The notes below the pieces were generated by a model. It was not told the DNA's origin and did no database searches. It saw only the letters and a list, made by a program, of their open reading frames with translations. This document shows, piece by piece, positions 8,177-17,144 of a DNA stretch of 64,000 nucleotides. The stretch comes from Thioalkalicoccus limnaeus (GTDB lineage Bacteria; Pseudomonadota; Gammaproteobacteria; Chromatiales; Chromatiaceae). The first letter of the stretch is position 1. Every line of letters starts with the position of its first letter. The translations under genes and the position numbers were made by a program. The DNA lies in the NCBI RefSeq assembly GCF_041197575.1, contig NZ_JBDKXB010000004.1, forward strand, positions 62,001-126,000, written 5' to 3'.

Positions 8177-9462
8177 TCGTCTTCTGGATATTTGCCGCCG
8201 GCCTCGCCGGCCTCGCCTTGGTGTTCGTGGTCCCCGCGCTCGTCAATCGTCGGCCGATTTCGGCTGGCATCGCCCAGGATGAGTTGAATCTGGCGGTATT
8301 CCGCCAGCAGCTCGGCGAACTGGATCGGGATCTTTCCGCCGGCAACCTCAGCCAGGATCAGTACGACTCGGCGCGACGCGACTTGGAGCGTGAGCTGCTG
8401 AGCGACCTCGACGCGACCGACGCGCCGGCGGTTGCGTCCTCGAACCAGCGCGGTCGCTGGATTGCCGTGGTCCTGGCGGTCGTGGTCCCGGCCGGTGCCG
8501 TCTTGCTCTATCTGCAGATCGGCGCGAACGACATCATCCCGCGTCTCGAAGCGGCGGCGCCGGGCTCCCCGGGGGCCGCATTGGCCCATGGCGGGTCTGG
8601 CGAGTCGCTGTCGCTGGAGGTGCTGGTTCAGCGATTACATAAACGCCTGGATCAGAACCCGAAGGATGTCGATGGCTGGCTGCTGTTGGGGCGGACCTAT
8701 TACACGATCGATAAGCCGAACCGCGCGCTCGGGGCCTTTCAGCGCGCATTCGACTTGGCCCCGGACAACCCGGAGGTCATGCTCGCCTACGCACAGGGGT
8801 TGGCGATCGTCGGGGACGGCAACCTCGAGGGGGCTCCCGCCGAGCTGATCCGCAAGGTGCTCGCGATCGAGCCCGACAATGTCGGCGCGCGCTGGATGGA
8901 GGGCATGCTGGCCTATGAGCGGCGGCAATACAATGCGGCCGTGCTGGCCTGGGAGTGGGTGTTGGCACGCATGGATCCAGCGAGCGAGGATGCCGATGAG
9001 CTGCGCCGTTCGATCGCCGATGCGCGTCATCGGGCCGGTGGTCCCCCAGCGGTCGGACCGAGTGCGGATCAGTCGGCTGCGGCGGACGAGGTGCACAGGG
9101 CTCCGGAGGCCGCGGCGGCCGGTGTGACCGTGTCGGTCAATCTCGACGAGTCCCTGTGGTTCCATGCGGCGGCCGATGACGCCCTGTTCATCTACGCCCG
9201 GGCCGTCGATGGGCCGCCGATGCCATTGGCCGCGACCCGGGCCCGAGTCATCGACCTGCCGTTGACGATCAGGCTCGATGACAGCATGGCGATGCTGCCG
9301 GAGCGGCCGATGTCGCAATTCGACGAGGTCATGGTTGGGGCGCGCATCTCGAAATCGGGCAGCGCGACCGCACAGGCCGGCGATCTCGAGGGGGAGGTCG
9401 GGCCGATCAGGATCGGTGACGGCGAGCCGGTGACCCTGATCATCGATCGCGAACGCCGCTGA
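8173..9462 (+). CDS. ccmI: Cytochrome c biogenesis protein CcmI (TPR, apocytochrome chaperone)
   Basis: 429 residues. CcmI binds apocytochrome c and presents it to CcmF/CcmH. Two N-terminal membrane segments (about 1-20 and 95-113) flank a cytoplasmic helical loop rich in leucine and glutamine. TPR repeats follow (for example DVDGWLLLGRTYYTIDKPNRA and later NVGARWMEGMLAYERRQY). The C-terminal beta-rich domain begins near VTVSVNLDESLWF and ends EPVTLIIDRERR. It is the last gene of the ccm operon and is followed by a strong hairpin facing ybhB. Confidence 0.92.
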   Translation: MIVFWIFAAGLAGLALVFVVPALVNRRPISAGIAQDELNLAVFRQQLGELDRDLSAGNLSQDQYDSARRDLERELLSDLDATDAPAVASSNQRGRWIAVVLAVVVPAGAVLLYLQIGANDIIPRLEAAAPGSPGAALAHGGSGESLSLEVLVQRLHKRLDQNPKDVDGWLLLGRTYYTIDKPNRALGAFQRAFDLAPDNPEVMLAYAQGLAIVGDGNLEGAPAELIRKVLAIEPDNVGARWMEGMLAYERRQYNAAVLAWEWVLARMDPASEDADELRRSIADARHRAGGPPAVGPSADQSAAADEVHRAPEAAAAGVTVSVNLDESLWFHAAADDALFIYARAVDGPPMPLAATRARVIDLPLTIRLDDSMAMLPERPMSQFDEVMVGARISKSGSATAQAGDLEGEVGPIRIGDGEPVTLIIDRERR

Positions 9463-9475
9463 AGGTTCGCGCGCG

Positions 9476-9507
9476 GCCGATTCTGGCCGGCTTGGCCAAG
9501 AATCGGC
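9476..9507. terminator. Bidirectional hairpin between convergent ccmI and PEBP gene
   Basis: GCCGATTCT (9476-9484) pairs perfectly with AGAATCGGC (9499-9507), and inner GGCC blocks can extend the stem. It lies 14 bp after the ccmI stop, between convergent genes. There is no long T-run, so termination is inferred from position and stem strength. Confidence 0.6.
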
Positions 9508-9550
9508 ATCGTTCGAATACCCCTAGGCGCCGAGGGGGCGGTGGTCGGGA

Positions 9551-10030
9551 TCAGCCGTTCGACCGCTCGTAGGTCCCGACCAGTTCGGTCCGGGCCAGGA
9601 TGTGGCCTTCGATGGCCAGCAACAACTGGTCCTTGGTCGGCTCCCCAAGTCCAGCGACGCGCATGTCCAGCGCATAGAGGCGGTGGAAGTAGCGGTGTCG
9701 CCCGATCGGTGGACAGGGGCCGCCATAGCCCGTGCGACCCCAGCTATTGACCCCTTCACCCGTCCCCGGCGGCAGGGCCGCGCGGGTCACTGCGGCCGGC
9801 AGTCCGGCGCAGTCGGGCGGCAGGTTGTACAGAAGCCAATGATCCCAGACCATCCTTGGTGCGGCCGGGTTCGGGGCATCGGGGTCATCGACGATCAAGA
9901 CCAGGCTCTGCGTCCCCTCCGGGATCCCGCTCCAGGCGAGATCCGGCGATACGTCTTCCCCGTCGCAGGTGAAACGCCGCGGGATCTCTTCGCCCTCGGC
10001 AAAGGCTTGTGACGACAACACCAGGGCCAT
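9551..10030 (-). CDS. YbhB/YbcL family Raf kinase inhibitor-like (PEBP) protein
   Basis: 159 residues. It is a bacterial phosphatidylethanolamine-binding-protein fold; the biological role is unclear. The PEBP signatures are SPDLAWSGIPEGTQSLVLIV DDPDAP (anion pocket, about residues 27-52), MVWDHWLLYNLP with the pocket histidine, and GPCPPIGRHRYFHRLYALD. The ATG at 10030 is preferred over a GTG two codons earlier because GGAGG ends 5 bases upstream of it. No signal peptide is obvious, so it is probably cytoplasmic. It is convergent with ccmI. Confidence 0.9.
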   Translation of the reverse strand: MALVLSSQAFAEGEEIPRRFTCDGEDVSPDLAWSGIPEGTQSLVLIVDDPDAPNPAAPRMVWDHWLLYNLPPDCAGLPAAVTRAALPPGTGEGVNSWGRTGYGGPCPPIGRHRYFHRLYALDMRVAGLGEPTKDQLLLAIEGHILARTELVGTYERSNG

Positions 10031-10206
10031 GGCCACCTCCGAACGCGAACGATGTGGACAGCCTTCGCGAGCGGTGGCCGAGGCGCCGAGAAAGCCCCGC
10101 CCACCGTCCGCGGGATCTGGGGTCGTGGCGCAGATTAGACCCAGGTCGGCCGCGAAACTCGCGGAAGGCCAAAAAATAGCCTAAAGTTTAACTAGGGTAT
10201 GAGTCA

Positions 10207-10303
10207 GGGGGAAGGTGTCACGATGCTCTTCGTGGCCCAGGCGTTTTGGCATTCCCCGATCGAGCTGTGCGTCCTTCGGCGGTCCATGGGGCCGCCTTTT
10301 TTT
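10207..10303 (+). ncRNA. Candidate structured small RNA with intrinsic terminator
   Basis: This noncoding stretch between two minus-strand genes folds on the plus strand into an outer stem GGGGAA (10208-10213) with TTCCCC (10252-10257). Inside is a 7-bp hairpin GTCACGA (10217-10223) / TCGTGGC (10230-10236), and a second small arm is possible around 10236-10250. About 20 bases later comes a strong terminator hairpin with a seven-T tail. No ORF with a convincing ribosome site is present. A 5' end near 10190-10207 is only guessed. I do not recognise a known family, and it does not sit upstream of any plus-strand gene, so a stand-alone sRNA is more likely than a riboswitch. Confidence 0.45.
10278..10303 (+). 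terminator. Rho-independent terminator
   Basis: An 8-bp stem (GGCGGTCC, 10278-10285, with GGGGCCGCC, one G-T pair) has a 3-nt loop and is followed directly by TTTTTTT (10297-10303). Its strand implies a transcript coming from the left on plus, where no annotated gene ends. Confidence 0.8.
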
Positions 10304-10472
10304 GCGCAAGCCCCCCGTCGGCACGATGCCGACGCGCTCGAATTGCCGTCACGCACAGGTGTCGTCTTTGCGCACGCTGGCCCATTCGATCAAACCGCAC
10401 GGCACCCTGCCAGCGAACGCTCGGCATGTATGGCGCGAGCGGGCGTCCCCCGGGTGGCCCCACGAGACGAGG

Positions 10473-12647
10473 TCAGGTTGGCTGACCGATGTCCTCGGCG
10501 CTGGCCGGCACGCGACAGGCGCGAAAGAAGTCATAGTGGGCGATCGCTTCGAGGATCCCAGCAGCATAAGGCCGTTCGGCGAAGTAGATGCTGTCGATGT
10601 CGGCGAGCTGCGACAACTCTTCGTGATGACGGTTCGCGACGACGACCGCGAGCGTGTTGCCGCGCATCATGTCCTCGTCGGCGCCCGAGCCGCCTGCCGC
10701 CAGGATCCGTTCCAACGAGATCCCCCACTGATCGGCGAAATACCGCAAGGCGAGCCCCTTCGATGCGCGCACGGGTACGACGTCGAGGAACTGGCCGAAG
10801 GATAAAACCAGGTTGACCGTCAGGTCGGCTTGGTGCAGCAGGCTGGAGATCTCCTCGATCGGCGGGGCCGTATTGGGGTCGATGAAATAGCCGACCTTGA
10901 AACGCCCCTGCTCGGTCTTCTGTTGCAGCGTCAGGCCCGGGATTTCGGCCAGCACCTGCTGTACCCGCTTCGGATACCACAGGTAGTCGATGTGCCGGGT
11001 CCAGGCACGGTCGAGCGTCAACTGCGGGGCGTACGCGATCTCGGTCCCGAGGCTCGTGATCAGCACGTCTGGCTGCGGGATGCCATAGCGTTTCAACATC
11101 GCGAGTGCCGAGTCCAGACGCCGTCCGGTCGCGATTCCGAAGTTCGCGCACTGGCGGTTCTCGCGCATCACGCGGATGAAATCGGCGAGCGATGCCGGGT
11201 CGCCGAGCAGATTCTGGTCGAGGTCGGTGAAGATCGCGCGGTCGTGATAGAGCACCTGTCGACGCGCGGGGACCGCACGGGGTGCTGGGGCCGTCTGCTC
11301 GATGATCGGTCGGATCGCCCCGAGATATTCCTCGGCATGGGCCTGCCACGAGTACCTGGCCTTGACCCCGGCCAGACCACTGGCGCTCAGCGCCCGCCAG
11401 CGTGTCGCGTCACAGAGGATTTGGAGCAGTGCCTTGGTCATCGCGGCCTTGTCGAGCGGGTCGATCAGCAGCCCGTTGCGGCATTGGCCGACGATATCCT
11501 GTGGACCGCCGTCCTCGGTCGCGACGATCGGCAGGCCGCTCGCGGCCGCCTCGATCAGCGTCAGACCAAAGGGCTCGGTCAGGGCCGGGTTGATGAAGAC
11601 CCCGCGCGAGGCCGCCGCCAATCGATAGAGGATCGGTACCTCGTCGGCGCGGTGGTGCTTCGGGTAGGCGACCCGGCCATAAAGGTCGTACAGGTCGACC
11701 GCGAGCAGCAGGGTCGTCAGCACCGTCTGGGCGCCGGCGTCGAGGTCGTTGATGTCGTCGCGGTTGCCGGCGACGACGACCAGGTTCGCCTTGTCGCGCA
11801 GTTCGTCGGACTCGCCGTACGCCTCGACCAGGGTCGCGATGTTCTTACGCTCGTCGGGCCGCGACAGGGCCAGGATCATCGGTTTGTCCGGCTCGCGCAG
11901 GAATCGCCGCAGTTCGCGCGCGATCGGCGCCTGGGCCTCGTCACCATCCGGCGGCCGAAAGCGGGCCAGGTCGGTCCCCGGTGGGATCACGCGCATCCGT
12001 TCCGGCTGATAGTGGTCGTAGAGCCCGTATTGCTCTTCGATCTCGTTGCTGGTGCTGGTGATGATCAGGCGGGCGGCGGCGAGGGTATCCTCCTCGGCAT
12101 TGATGCGCCGCGCCATGTTGTAGCGCTCCTCGATCAGGGCGCGTCCGGTCCCCGAGGCGAGTAACCGACGCCGTTTGACGCGCCCGAGCGAGTGCCCGGT
12201 GTGCACCAGCGGCAGGCCGAGTTGATGCGAGAGGCGTGCGCCGACGTAGCCGGCATCGGCGTAGTGGGAGTGAATCAGGTCCGGAAGCCGCTCGGCCGCC
12301 CTGAGATATCCGAGCGTGTTGTCGGCGAAGGTGTCCAGGTGATCCCAGAGCTGCTCCTTGCGGATGTATCCGGGCGGTCCGGCCTCGATCCGCACGATTC
12401 GCGCCTTGTCGCACAAAGGCTCTTCGAATTCGGCATAGTCCGGGCTGACGCTCGGGTCCTCGACGCGCCGCGTCAACAGATCGACCTGCGCGACGTCGGG
12501 CCGCTCCGCCAACGCGCGCGCCAGCTCGACGACATACAGGATCTGCCCGCCGGTGTCGGCATCGCGGCCGAGCTCGAGATCCTTCGCGCGGATCAGGCCG
12601 TGCAGACTGATCAGGACCAAATAGAAGGGGCGCTCGGGGTTCGGCAT
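10473..12647 (-). CDS. sps: Sucrose-phosphate synthase with C-terminal HAD phosphatase domain
   Basis: 724 residues. The N-terminal part (about 1-455) is a GT4 glycosyltransferase of the SPS/sucrose synthase type: LISLHGLIRAKDLELGRDADTGGQ at the start, HSHYADAGYVGA, and the nucleotide-sugar site FINPALTEPFGLTLIEAAASG. It should join UDP-glucose (or ADP-glucose) and fructose-6-P. The C-terminal part (from about 467) is a HAD-IIB domain starting FTDLDQNLLG, with GGSGADEDMMRGN as the metal loop, likely removing phosphate to give sucrose. The HAD motif reads DLDQN rather than DxDxT, so phosphatase activity is less certain. The ATG at 12647 has GGAGT upstream. Sucrose would serve as compatible solute or reserve. 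Confidence 0.9.
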   Translation of the reverse strand: MPNPERPFYLVLISLHGLIRAKDLELGRDADTGGQILYVVELARALAERPDVAQVDLLTRRVEDPSVSPDYAEFEEPLCDKARIVRIEAGPPGYIRKEQLWDHLDTFADNTLGYLRAAERLPDLIHSHYADAGYVGARLSHQLGLPLVHTGHSLGRVKRRRLLASGTGRALIEERYNMARRINAEEDTLAAARLIITSTSNEIEEQYGLYDHYQPERMRVIPPGTDLARFRPPDGDEAQAPIARELRRFLREPDKPMILALSRPDERKNIATLVEAYGESDELRDKANLVVVAGNRDDINDLDAGAQTVLTTLLLAVDLYDLYGRVAYPKHHRADEVPILYRLAAASRGVFINPALTEPFGLTLIEAAASGLPIVATEDGGPQDIVGQCRNGLLIDPLDKAAMTKALLQILCDATRWRALSASGLAGVKARYSWQAHAEEYLGAIRPIIEQTAPAPRAVPARRQVLYHDRAIFTDLDQNLLGDPASLADFIRVMRENRQCANFGIATGRRLDSALAMLKRYGIPQPDVLITSLGTEIAYAPQLTLDRAWTRHIDYLWYPKRVQQVLAEIPGLTLQQKTEQGRFKVGYFIDPNTAPPIEEISSLLHQADLTVNLVLSFGQFLDVVPVRASKGLALRYFADQWGISLERILAAGGSGADEDMMRGNTLAVVVANRHHEELSQLADIDSIYFAERPYAAGILEAIAHYDFFRACRVPASAEDIGQPT

Positions 12648-12946
12648 GAGGATCACTCCTGTCGCGACGCGGCCGGCCGAGGGGCAATTGACCCCGCGGC
12701 GGGGCTCCTGGATCAACGGACTTGGCCTCCCATCCTAACGTCGATGGCGATCAGCGTCACCCCGTCACATGGCGAACCATCGCGGACGGAGGTTAGACAA
12801 GGAAGTTGCATCGCTGTGCGACGGCGGTTGCCTGAGCGACGTTGCTGCGAAACAATCATGTGACTATCGGGTCCGGAGGCTGGGCGTCCCACCGACCAAC
12901 GCCCTTAGCTCGCCGCAGCGATCCGACGGGTCAACTGGAGCCAACG
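12648..12946. other. Intergenic region upstream of sps and of the methyltransferase relic
   Basis: Nearly 300 bp without a supported gene. A short self-complementary CCCCGCGGCGGGG block lies near 12691. I see no convincing promoter pair. The sequence probably includes the sps promoter and scar sequence from the insertion that left the adjacent methyltransferase fragment. Confidence 0.4.
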
Positions 12947-13198
12947 ATGGCAGAGCGTGCGCTGACGCGAAAGAAAGGGCTGGGCGCCTACTATACGAAT
13001 CCGGCCGTTGGCGATTTCCTCGTCACCTGGGGCATCGACGCGGCGCCGGGTGTCGTCATGGACCCGGCCTGCGGCGATGGCCGTTTTCTCCGCGCCGCGG
13101 CCGGTCGGGGTGCGACATTGATGGCCGGGATCGCTCAGCGTCTCACGCGAGCCGCCGTATCCCGCGGAAGACCAGGTCCGGGACCCATCGCGCCGTAG
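12947..13198 (+). pseudogene. N-terminal fragment of an N6-adenine DNA methyltransferase
   Basis: From an ATG at 12947 with GGAG 6 bases upstream, about 60 residues match the start of class I DNA methyltransferases of restriction-modification type: KKGLGAYYTNPAVGDFLVTW, then motif I DPACGDGRFL (SAM binding). Homology ends near 13130, exactly where the convergent coaX gene ends, and the frame then runs as coaX antisense to a stop at 13196. No NPPY catalytic motif exists. It is a truncated relic of a lost restriction-modification gene rather than a working enzyme. Confidence 0.75.
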
Positions 13199-13874
13199 CG
13201 GGCAGCAGCGGAAGCAGCGTCTCGGCATCGCCGCCGGTGACCAGCAGTTGCGGCGCCGGGCCGATCTCGTCGGCAAAGGCGCGCAGCAGGTAGATCGCGA
13301 GGGCCGCTGGGGCCAGCCGGATGCCGTTGTCGATTGCCGCGCCCGTGTCGGTGGCCCAGGGGCCCGGCGCGCCGGTCGTCGGTGCGCCGCGCGGGATTCG
13401 CGTTCCGCGTGACAGGCTGTCGCGCATCAGTTCGCGGCCGGGCAGGATCAGGCCGCCGAGGTGTCGTCCGTCGGCCCGAAGCCGATCGAAGGTCACCGCC
13501 GTTCCGGCATCGAGGATCAGCGTGTCCCCGGGAAAATCCGCGTGGGCGCCGATCAGCGCGAGCCAACGGTCGACGCCGAGCCGGCTGGGATCCTCGTAGG
13601 CGACCGTGACGCCGAATACCCCGTCGCTGACGCGCACGGACATCGGTGTCAGCCCCCAGCGGCTTTGACAGACGCGAGCGACCGACGCGGTCAGATCCTC
13701 GCCGGCGACGCTGGCGAGAATGATCTGATCGGGCGGGTCCAGATCGTCCCAGTCGGCATGCAGGTCGATCGGCACGCCGCCGAAGTGACGGACGGCACGG
13801 ACCTCGCCGAGGCGACCGTCGCGGAGCTCAACCCAGCGCAGGCTGGTGTTGCCGACGTCCAGCAAGAGCTTCAT
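13143..13874 (-). CDS. coaX: Type III pantothenate kinase
   Basis: 243 residues. CoaX phosphorylates pantothenate, the first step of coenzyme A synthesis, and belongs to the ASKHA fold. Visible motifs: phosphate-1 loop LLLDVGNTSLRW (residues 3-14), LGVDRWLALIGA (pantothenate region, about 98-109), DAGTAVTFD (phosphate-2) and LGGLILPG (about 137-144), plus TGGDAE near the C-terminus. It lies 18 bp downstream of lipA on the same strand and is probably cotranscribed with it. Its 3' end overlaps a methyltransferase fragment on the other strand. Confidence 0.94.
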   Translation of the reverse strand: MKLLLDVGNTSLRWVELRDGRLGEVRAVRHFGGVPIDLHADWDDLDPPDQIILASVAGEDLTASVARVCQSRWGLTPMSVRVSDGVFGVTVAYEDPSRLGVDRWLALIGAHADFPGDTLILDAGTAVTFDRLRADGRHLGGLILPGRELMRDSLSRGTRIPRGAPTTGAPGPWATDTGAAIDNGIRLAPAALAIYLLRAFADEIGPAPQLLVTGGDAETLLPLLPATARWVPDLVFRGIRRLA

Positions 13875-13892
13875 CGCGGACTCCGGGAACGG

Positions 13893-14891
13893 TTAACGGC
13901 GCGGGCCGGGGGCCGCGTCGTCGAACAGCGCGGCGGCCTGTTGGTCGGCCTGATACGAGGAACGCACCATGGCACCGCTCGCGACCTGCGCGAAGCCGAG
14001 CTCCTCGCCGATCGCGCGCAGCTCGTCGAACTCCGTCGGCGTCCAATAACGCCGCACCGGCAGGTGCTCGCGCGTCGGCGCCAGGTACTGACCGAGTGTC
14101 AGCATCTCGCAGCCGTGGGCGCGCAGGTCAGTCAGTACGCCGACGACCTCGTCACGGGTCTCGCCGAGCCCGAGCATGAGCCCGGACTTGGTCGGGACCT
14201 CCGGATGACGGGCCTTGAAGTCGGCGAGCAGCCGCAGCGACCCCTGGTAATCGGCGCCCGGCCGGGCGGCGGGATACAGGCGTGGGACCGTCTCCAGGTT
14301 GTGGTTGAACACGTCCGGGAGCGCATCGTCGCGGAAGGCCGCGAGCGCATTGGCCTCGCGCCCGCGGAAATCCGGGACCAAGACCTCGAGTCGCGTCGTC
14401 GGGGTGCGCGCCCGCACCGCGCGCAGGCACGCGGCGAAGTGGCCGGCCCCACCGTCACGCAAGTCATCGCGATCGACCGAGGTGATGACGACATAGCGCA
14501 GCCCCATGGTCGCGATCGCCTCGGCCAGATGCGCCGGCTCGTCCGGATCGACCGGCTCCGGGCGCCCGTGCGCGACGTCGCAGAAGGGGCAGCGGCGGGT
14601 GCAGATGTCGCCCAGGATCAAGAAGGTCGCGGTACCGTGCTCGAAGCATTCGCCGAGGTTCGGGCACATGGCCTCCTCGCAGACCGTCGTCAGACGGCGC
14701 TCGCGCAACAAGCGCTTGATGCGGGCGACCCCGGCCCCGACCGGGGCGCGCGCGCGGATCCAATGCGGTTTGCGCAGCCGGGTGTCGGCCCGCTCGACCT
14801 TGACCGGGATCCGCGCGATCTTATCGGCCCCGCGTTGATGGGTGTCGGGATGGGCCCGGGACCGGGCCGTCAAGGGATCGAAGTCGGGCAT
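13893..14891 (-). CDS. lipA: Lipoyl synthase
   Basis: 332 residues. LipA is a radical-SAM enzyme inserting two sulfurs into octanoyl-lipoyl domains. Both iron-sulfur sites are visible: the auxiliary cluster CEEAMCPNLGEC (about residues 67-78) and the radical-SAM CTRRCPFC, CxxxCxxC (about 93-100). The C-terminal RSSY motif supplying a serine ligand is present in GAMVRSSYQADQ. The ATG at 14891 starts MPDFDPLTARSRAHP; upstream sequence in frame lacks homology. The usual partner lipB is not in this window. Order on the strand is uvrB, lipA, coaX. Confidence 0.96.
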   Translation of the reverse strand: MPDFDPLTARSRAHPDTHQRGADKIARIPVKVERADTRLRKPHWIRARAPVGAGVARIKRLLRERRLTTVCEEAMCPNLGECFEHGTATFLILGDICTRRCPFCDVAHGRPEPVDPDEPAHLAEAIATMGLRYVVITSVDRDDLRDGGAGHFAACLRAVRARTPTTRLEVLVPDFRGREANALAAFRDDALPDVFNHNLETVPRLYPAARPGADYQGSLRLLADFKARHPEVPTKSGLMLGLGETRDEVVGVLTDLRAHGCEMLTLGQYLAPTREHLPVRRYWTPTEFDELRAIGEELGFAQVASGAMVRSSYQADQQAAALFDDAAPGPRR

Positions 14892-15032
14892 CGTGGATCT
14901 CGGTTGGGATGGTTGGCGGCGGCTGGCTCTGACCAGCAGGCCGTGGCCCTTCGGATCGAATGGTACCATCGCACGCCGACAACGCGCCGGGCGTCGGCCG
15001 TGGGTTCCGCATCGGGCCGGCTCCCAGCCCAC

Positions 15033-17039
15033 TCAAGGAACCAGCCCCCGGCCCTGCAAGGTCTTGATCTGGTCGCGGAGCGCGGCGGCTTTCTCGAACT
15101 CGAGGTCCTTCGCGGCTCGGTACATCTCCTTCTCGAGCGCCTTCAGACGACGGCTCATCTGCGCCGGCGTCAGGTGTGCGTACTCGATGACCTCCTCGGC
15201 GACCTTCGCATAGTCGCGGGCACGCAGCGGGGCGCCGGGGCTGGCGGTCTCCATGATGTCAGCGATCGCTTTGCGGATCGTTTGCGGCGTGATCCCGTGT
15301 GCCGCGTTGTGCGCGATCTGCTTCGCGCGGCGGCGGTCGGTCTCGTCGAGCGCGCGCCGCATCGAGCCGGTGATGGTGTCCGCATAGAGGATCGCCTTGC
15401 CGTTCGCGTTGCGCGCCGCCCGGCCGATGGTCTGGATCAGCGAGCCCTCGGAACGCAGGAAGCCTTCCTTGTCGGCGTCGAGGATCGCGACCAGCGAGAC
15501 CTCGGGCATGTCGAGTCCTTCGCGCAGCAGGTTGATGCCGACCAGTACGTCGAACTCGCCCAGGCGCAGGTCGCGAATGATCTCGACGCGCTCGACCGTG
15601 TCGATGTCCGAATGCAGGTAACGCACGCGCACGCCATGATCGTTCAGGTATTCGGTGAGGTCCTCGGCCATCCGTTTGGTCAGCGTCGTCACCAGCACGC
15701 GCTCGTCGGCGGCGACGCGCAGCCGGATCTCCGAGAGCAGATCGTCGACCTGGGTCAGGGCCGGGCGCACCTCGACCTGTGGATCGACGAGGCCGGTCGG
15801 GCGCACGACCTGTTCGACGACGGCCCCCGAATGCTCGATCTCGAACGGGCGCGGCGTTGCCGAGACATAGATGGTCTGCGGTTGGCGCGCCTGGAACTCC
15901 TCGAAACGCAGCGGCCGGTTGTCGAGCGCCGACGGCAGGCGAAAACCGTACTCGACGAGATTCTCCTTGCGCGAGCGATCACCGCGATACATGCCGCCGA
16001 GTTGCGGCACCGTGACATGGCTTTCATCGATGACCAGCAGCGCCTCGGCCGGCAGGTAGTCGTACAGCGTCGGCGGCGGCTCGCCGGGGTCGCGTCCGGA
16101 GAGATAGCGGCTGTAATTCTCGATGCCGCTGCAATAGCCGACCTCGAGCATCATCTCGATATCGAACAGGGTGCGCTGTTCGAGGCGCTGGGCCTCGACC
16201 AGCTTGCCGGCCTCGCGCAGCCAGGTCAGTCGCTCCTTCAGGTCGACCTTGATCTGTTCGATCGCGCCCAGGATCGTCTCGCGCGGCGTCGCGTAATGGG
16301 TCTTCGGGAAGACCGTGTAGCGCGCGACGCGGCGCTTGATCTCGCCGGTCAGCGGGTCGAACAGCGCGAGCGACTCGATCTCGTCGTCGAACAGCTCGAT
16401 CCGCAGGCCCTCGTCGTCGGACTCGGCCGGGAAGATGTCGATGACATCGCCGCGGACGCGATAGGTGCCGCGGTGCAGCTCGACCTCGTTGCGTTTGTAT
16501 TGCAGGTCCGCGAGCCGCCGCAGCAGCGCGCGCTGATCGATGATCTCGCCGCGCGACAGATGCAGCACCATCTTCAGGTAGGCGTCCGGATCGCCGAGAC
16601 CGTAGATCGACGACACGGTCGCGACGATGATCACGTCCGGACGTTCCAACAGCGCCTTGGTCGCGGACAGCCGCATCTGTTCGATGTGTTCGTTGATCGA
16701 TGCGTCCTTCTCGATGTAGGTGTCGCTGGCCGGGACATAGGCCTCGGGTTGGTAATAGTCGTAGTAGGACACGAAGTACTCGACCGCGTTGTCCGGGAAG
16801 AAGTCGCGCATCTCGCCGTACAGCTGCGCGGCGAGCGTCTTGTTCGGTGCGAGGATCAGCGCCGGGCGTTGCACCTCGGCGATCAGGTTCGCGATCGTGA
16901 AGGTCTTGCCGGAGCCGGTCACGCCGAGCAGCGTCATGGCCGCCTCGCCGTCGCGCAAGCCGGCGACCAGCCGCCGGATGGCCTCGGGCTGGTCGCCAGC
17001 CGGCGCGAATGTCGACGCGATCCGAAAGGGTCTGTCCAT
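15033..17039 (-). CDS. uvrB: Excinuclease ABC subunit B
   Basis: 668 residues, the usual length. UvrB is the damage-verifying helicase-like subunit of nucleotide excision repair, loaded by UvrA and cut-directing with UvrC. Motifs: Walker A GVTGSGKT (about residues 39-46), the beta-hairpin region YYDYYQPEAYVPASDTYIEKD split around residue 95, DESH box, QTIGRAARN (motif VI) and a C-terminal UVR coiled coil (ALEKEMYRAAKDLEFEKAA). The ATG at 17039 opens with MDRPFRIAS. It is divergent from the aminotransferase gene by 105 bp. I could not find a clear LexA box. Confidence 0.97.
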   Translation of the reverse strand: MDRPFRIASTFAPAGDQPEAIRRLVAGLRDGEAAMTLLGVTGSGKTFTIANLIAEVQRPALILAPNKTLAAQLYGEMRDFFPDNAVEYFVSYYDYYQPEAYVPASDTYIEKDASINEHIEQMRLSATKALLERPDVIIVATVSSIYGLGDPDAYLKMVLHLSRGEIIDQRALLRRLADLQYKRNEVELHRGTYRVRGDVIDIFPAESDDEGLRIELFDDEIESLALFDPLTGEIKRRVARYTVFPKTHYATPRETILGAIEQIKVDLKERLTWLREAGKLVEAQRLEQRTLFDIEMMLEVGYCSGIENYSRYLSGRDPGEPPPTLYDYLPAEALLVIDESHVTVPQLGGMYRGDRSRKENLVEYGFRLPSALDNRPLRFEEFQARQPQTIYVSATPRPFEIEHSGAVVEQVVRPTGLVDPQVEVRPALTQVDDLLSEIRLRVAADERVLVTTLTKRMAEDLTEYLNDHGVRVRYLHSDIDTVERVEIIRDLRLGEFDVLVGINLLREGLDMPEVSLVAILDADKEGFLRSEGSLIQTIGRAARNANGKAILYADTITGSMRRALDETDRRRAKQIAHNAAHGITPQTIRKAIADIMETASPGAPLRARDYAKVAEEVIEYAHLTPAQMSRRLKALEKEMYRAAKDLEFEKAAALRDQIKTLQGRGLVP

Positions 17040-17144
17040 GAAGCGGGGATTCTTATTGCCGAGGGGTTTGGCTATTATTGGGTGTCTTCGCGGGCGAAAC
17101 CAAACCGCCCGCGCGCTGCCTTCACCACCACGAGATTCCCGACG

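Noticed and set aside
12842..12946. An upstream extension of the methyltransferase fragment
   Set aside because: The residues before the ATG at 12947 have no homology, and a good ribosome site precedes that ATG.
13461..17144. A very long plus-strand open frame that continues into the aminotransferase gene
   Set aside because: It is antisense to coaX, lipA and uvrB, has no family homology, and arises from GC-biased third codon positions. The real gene begins at 17145.
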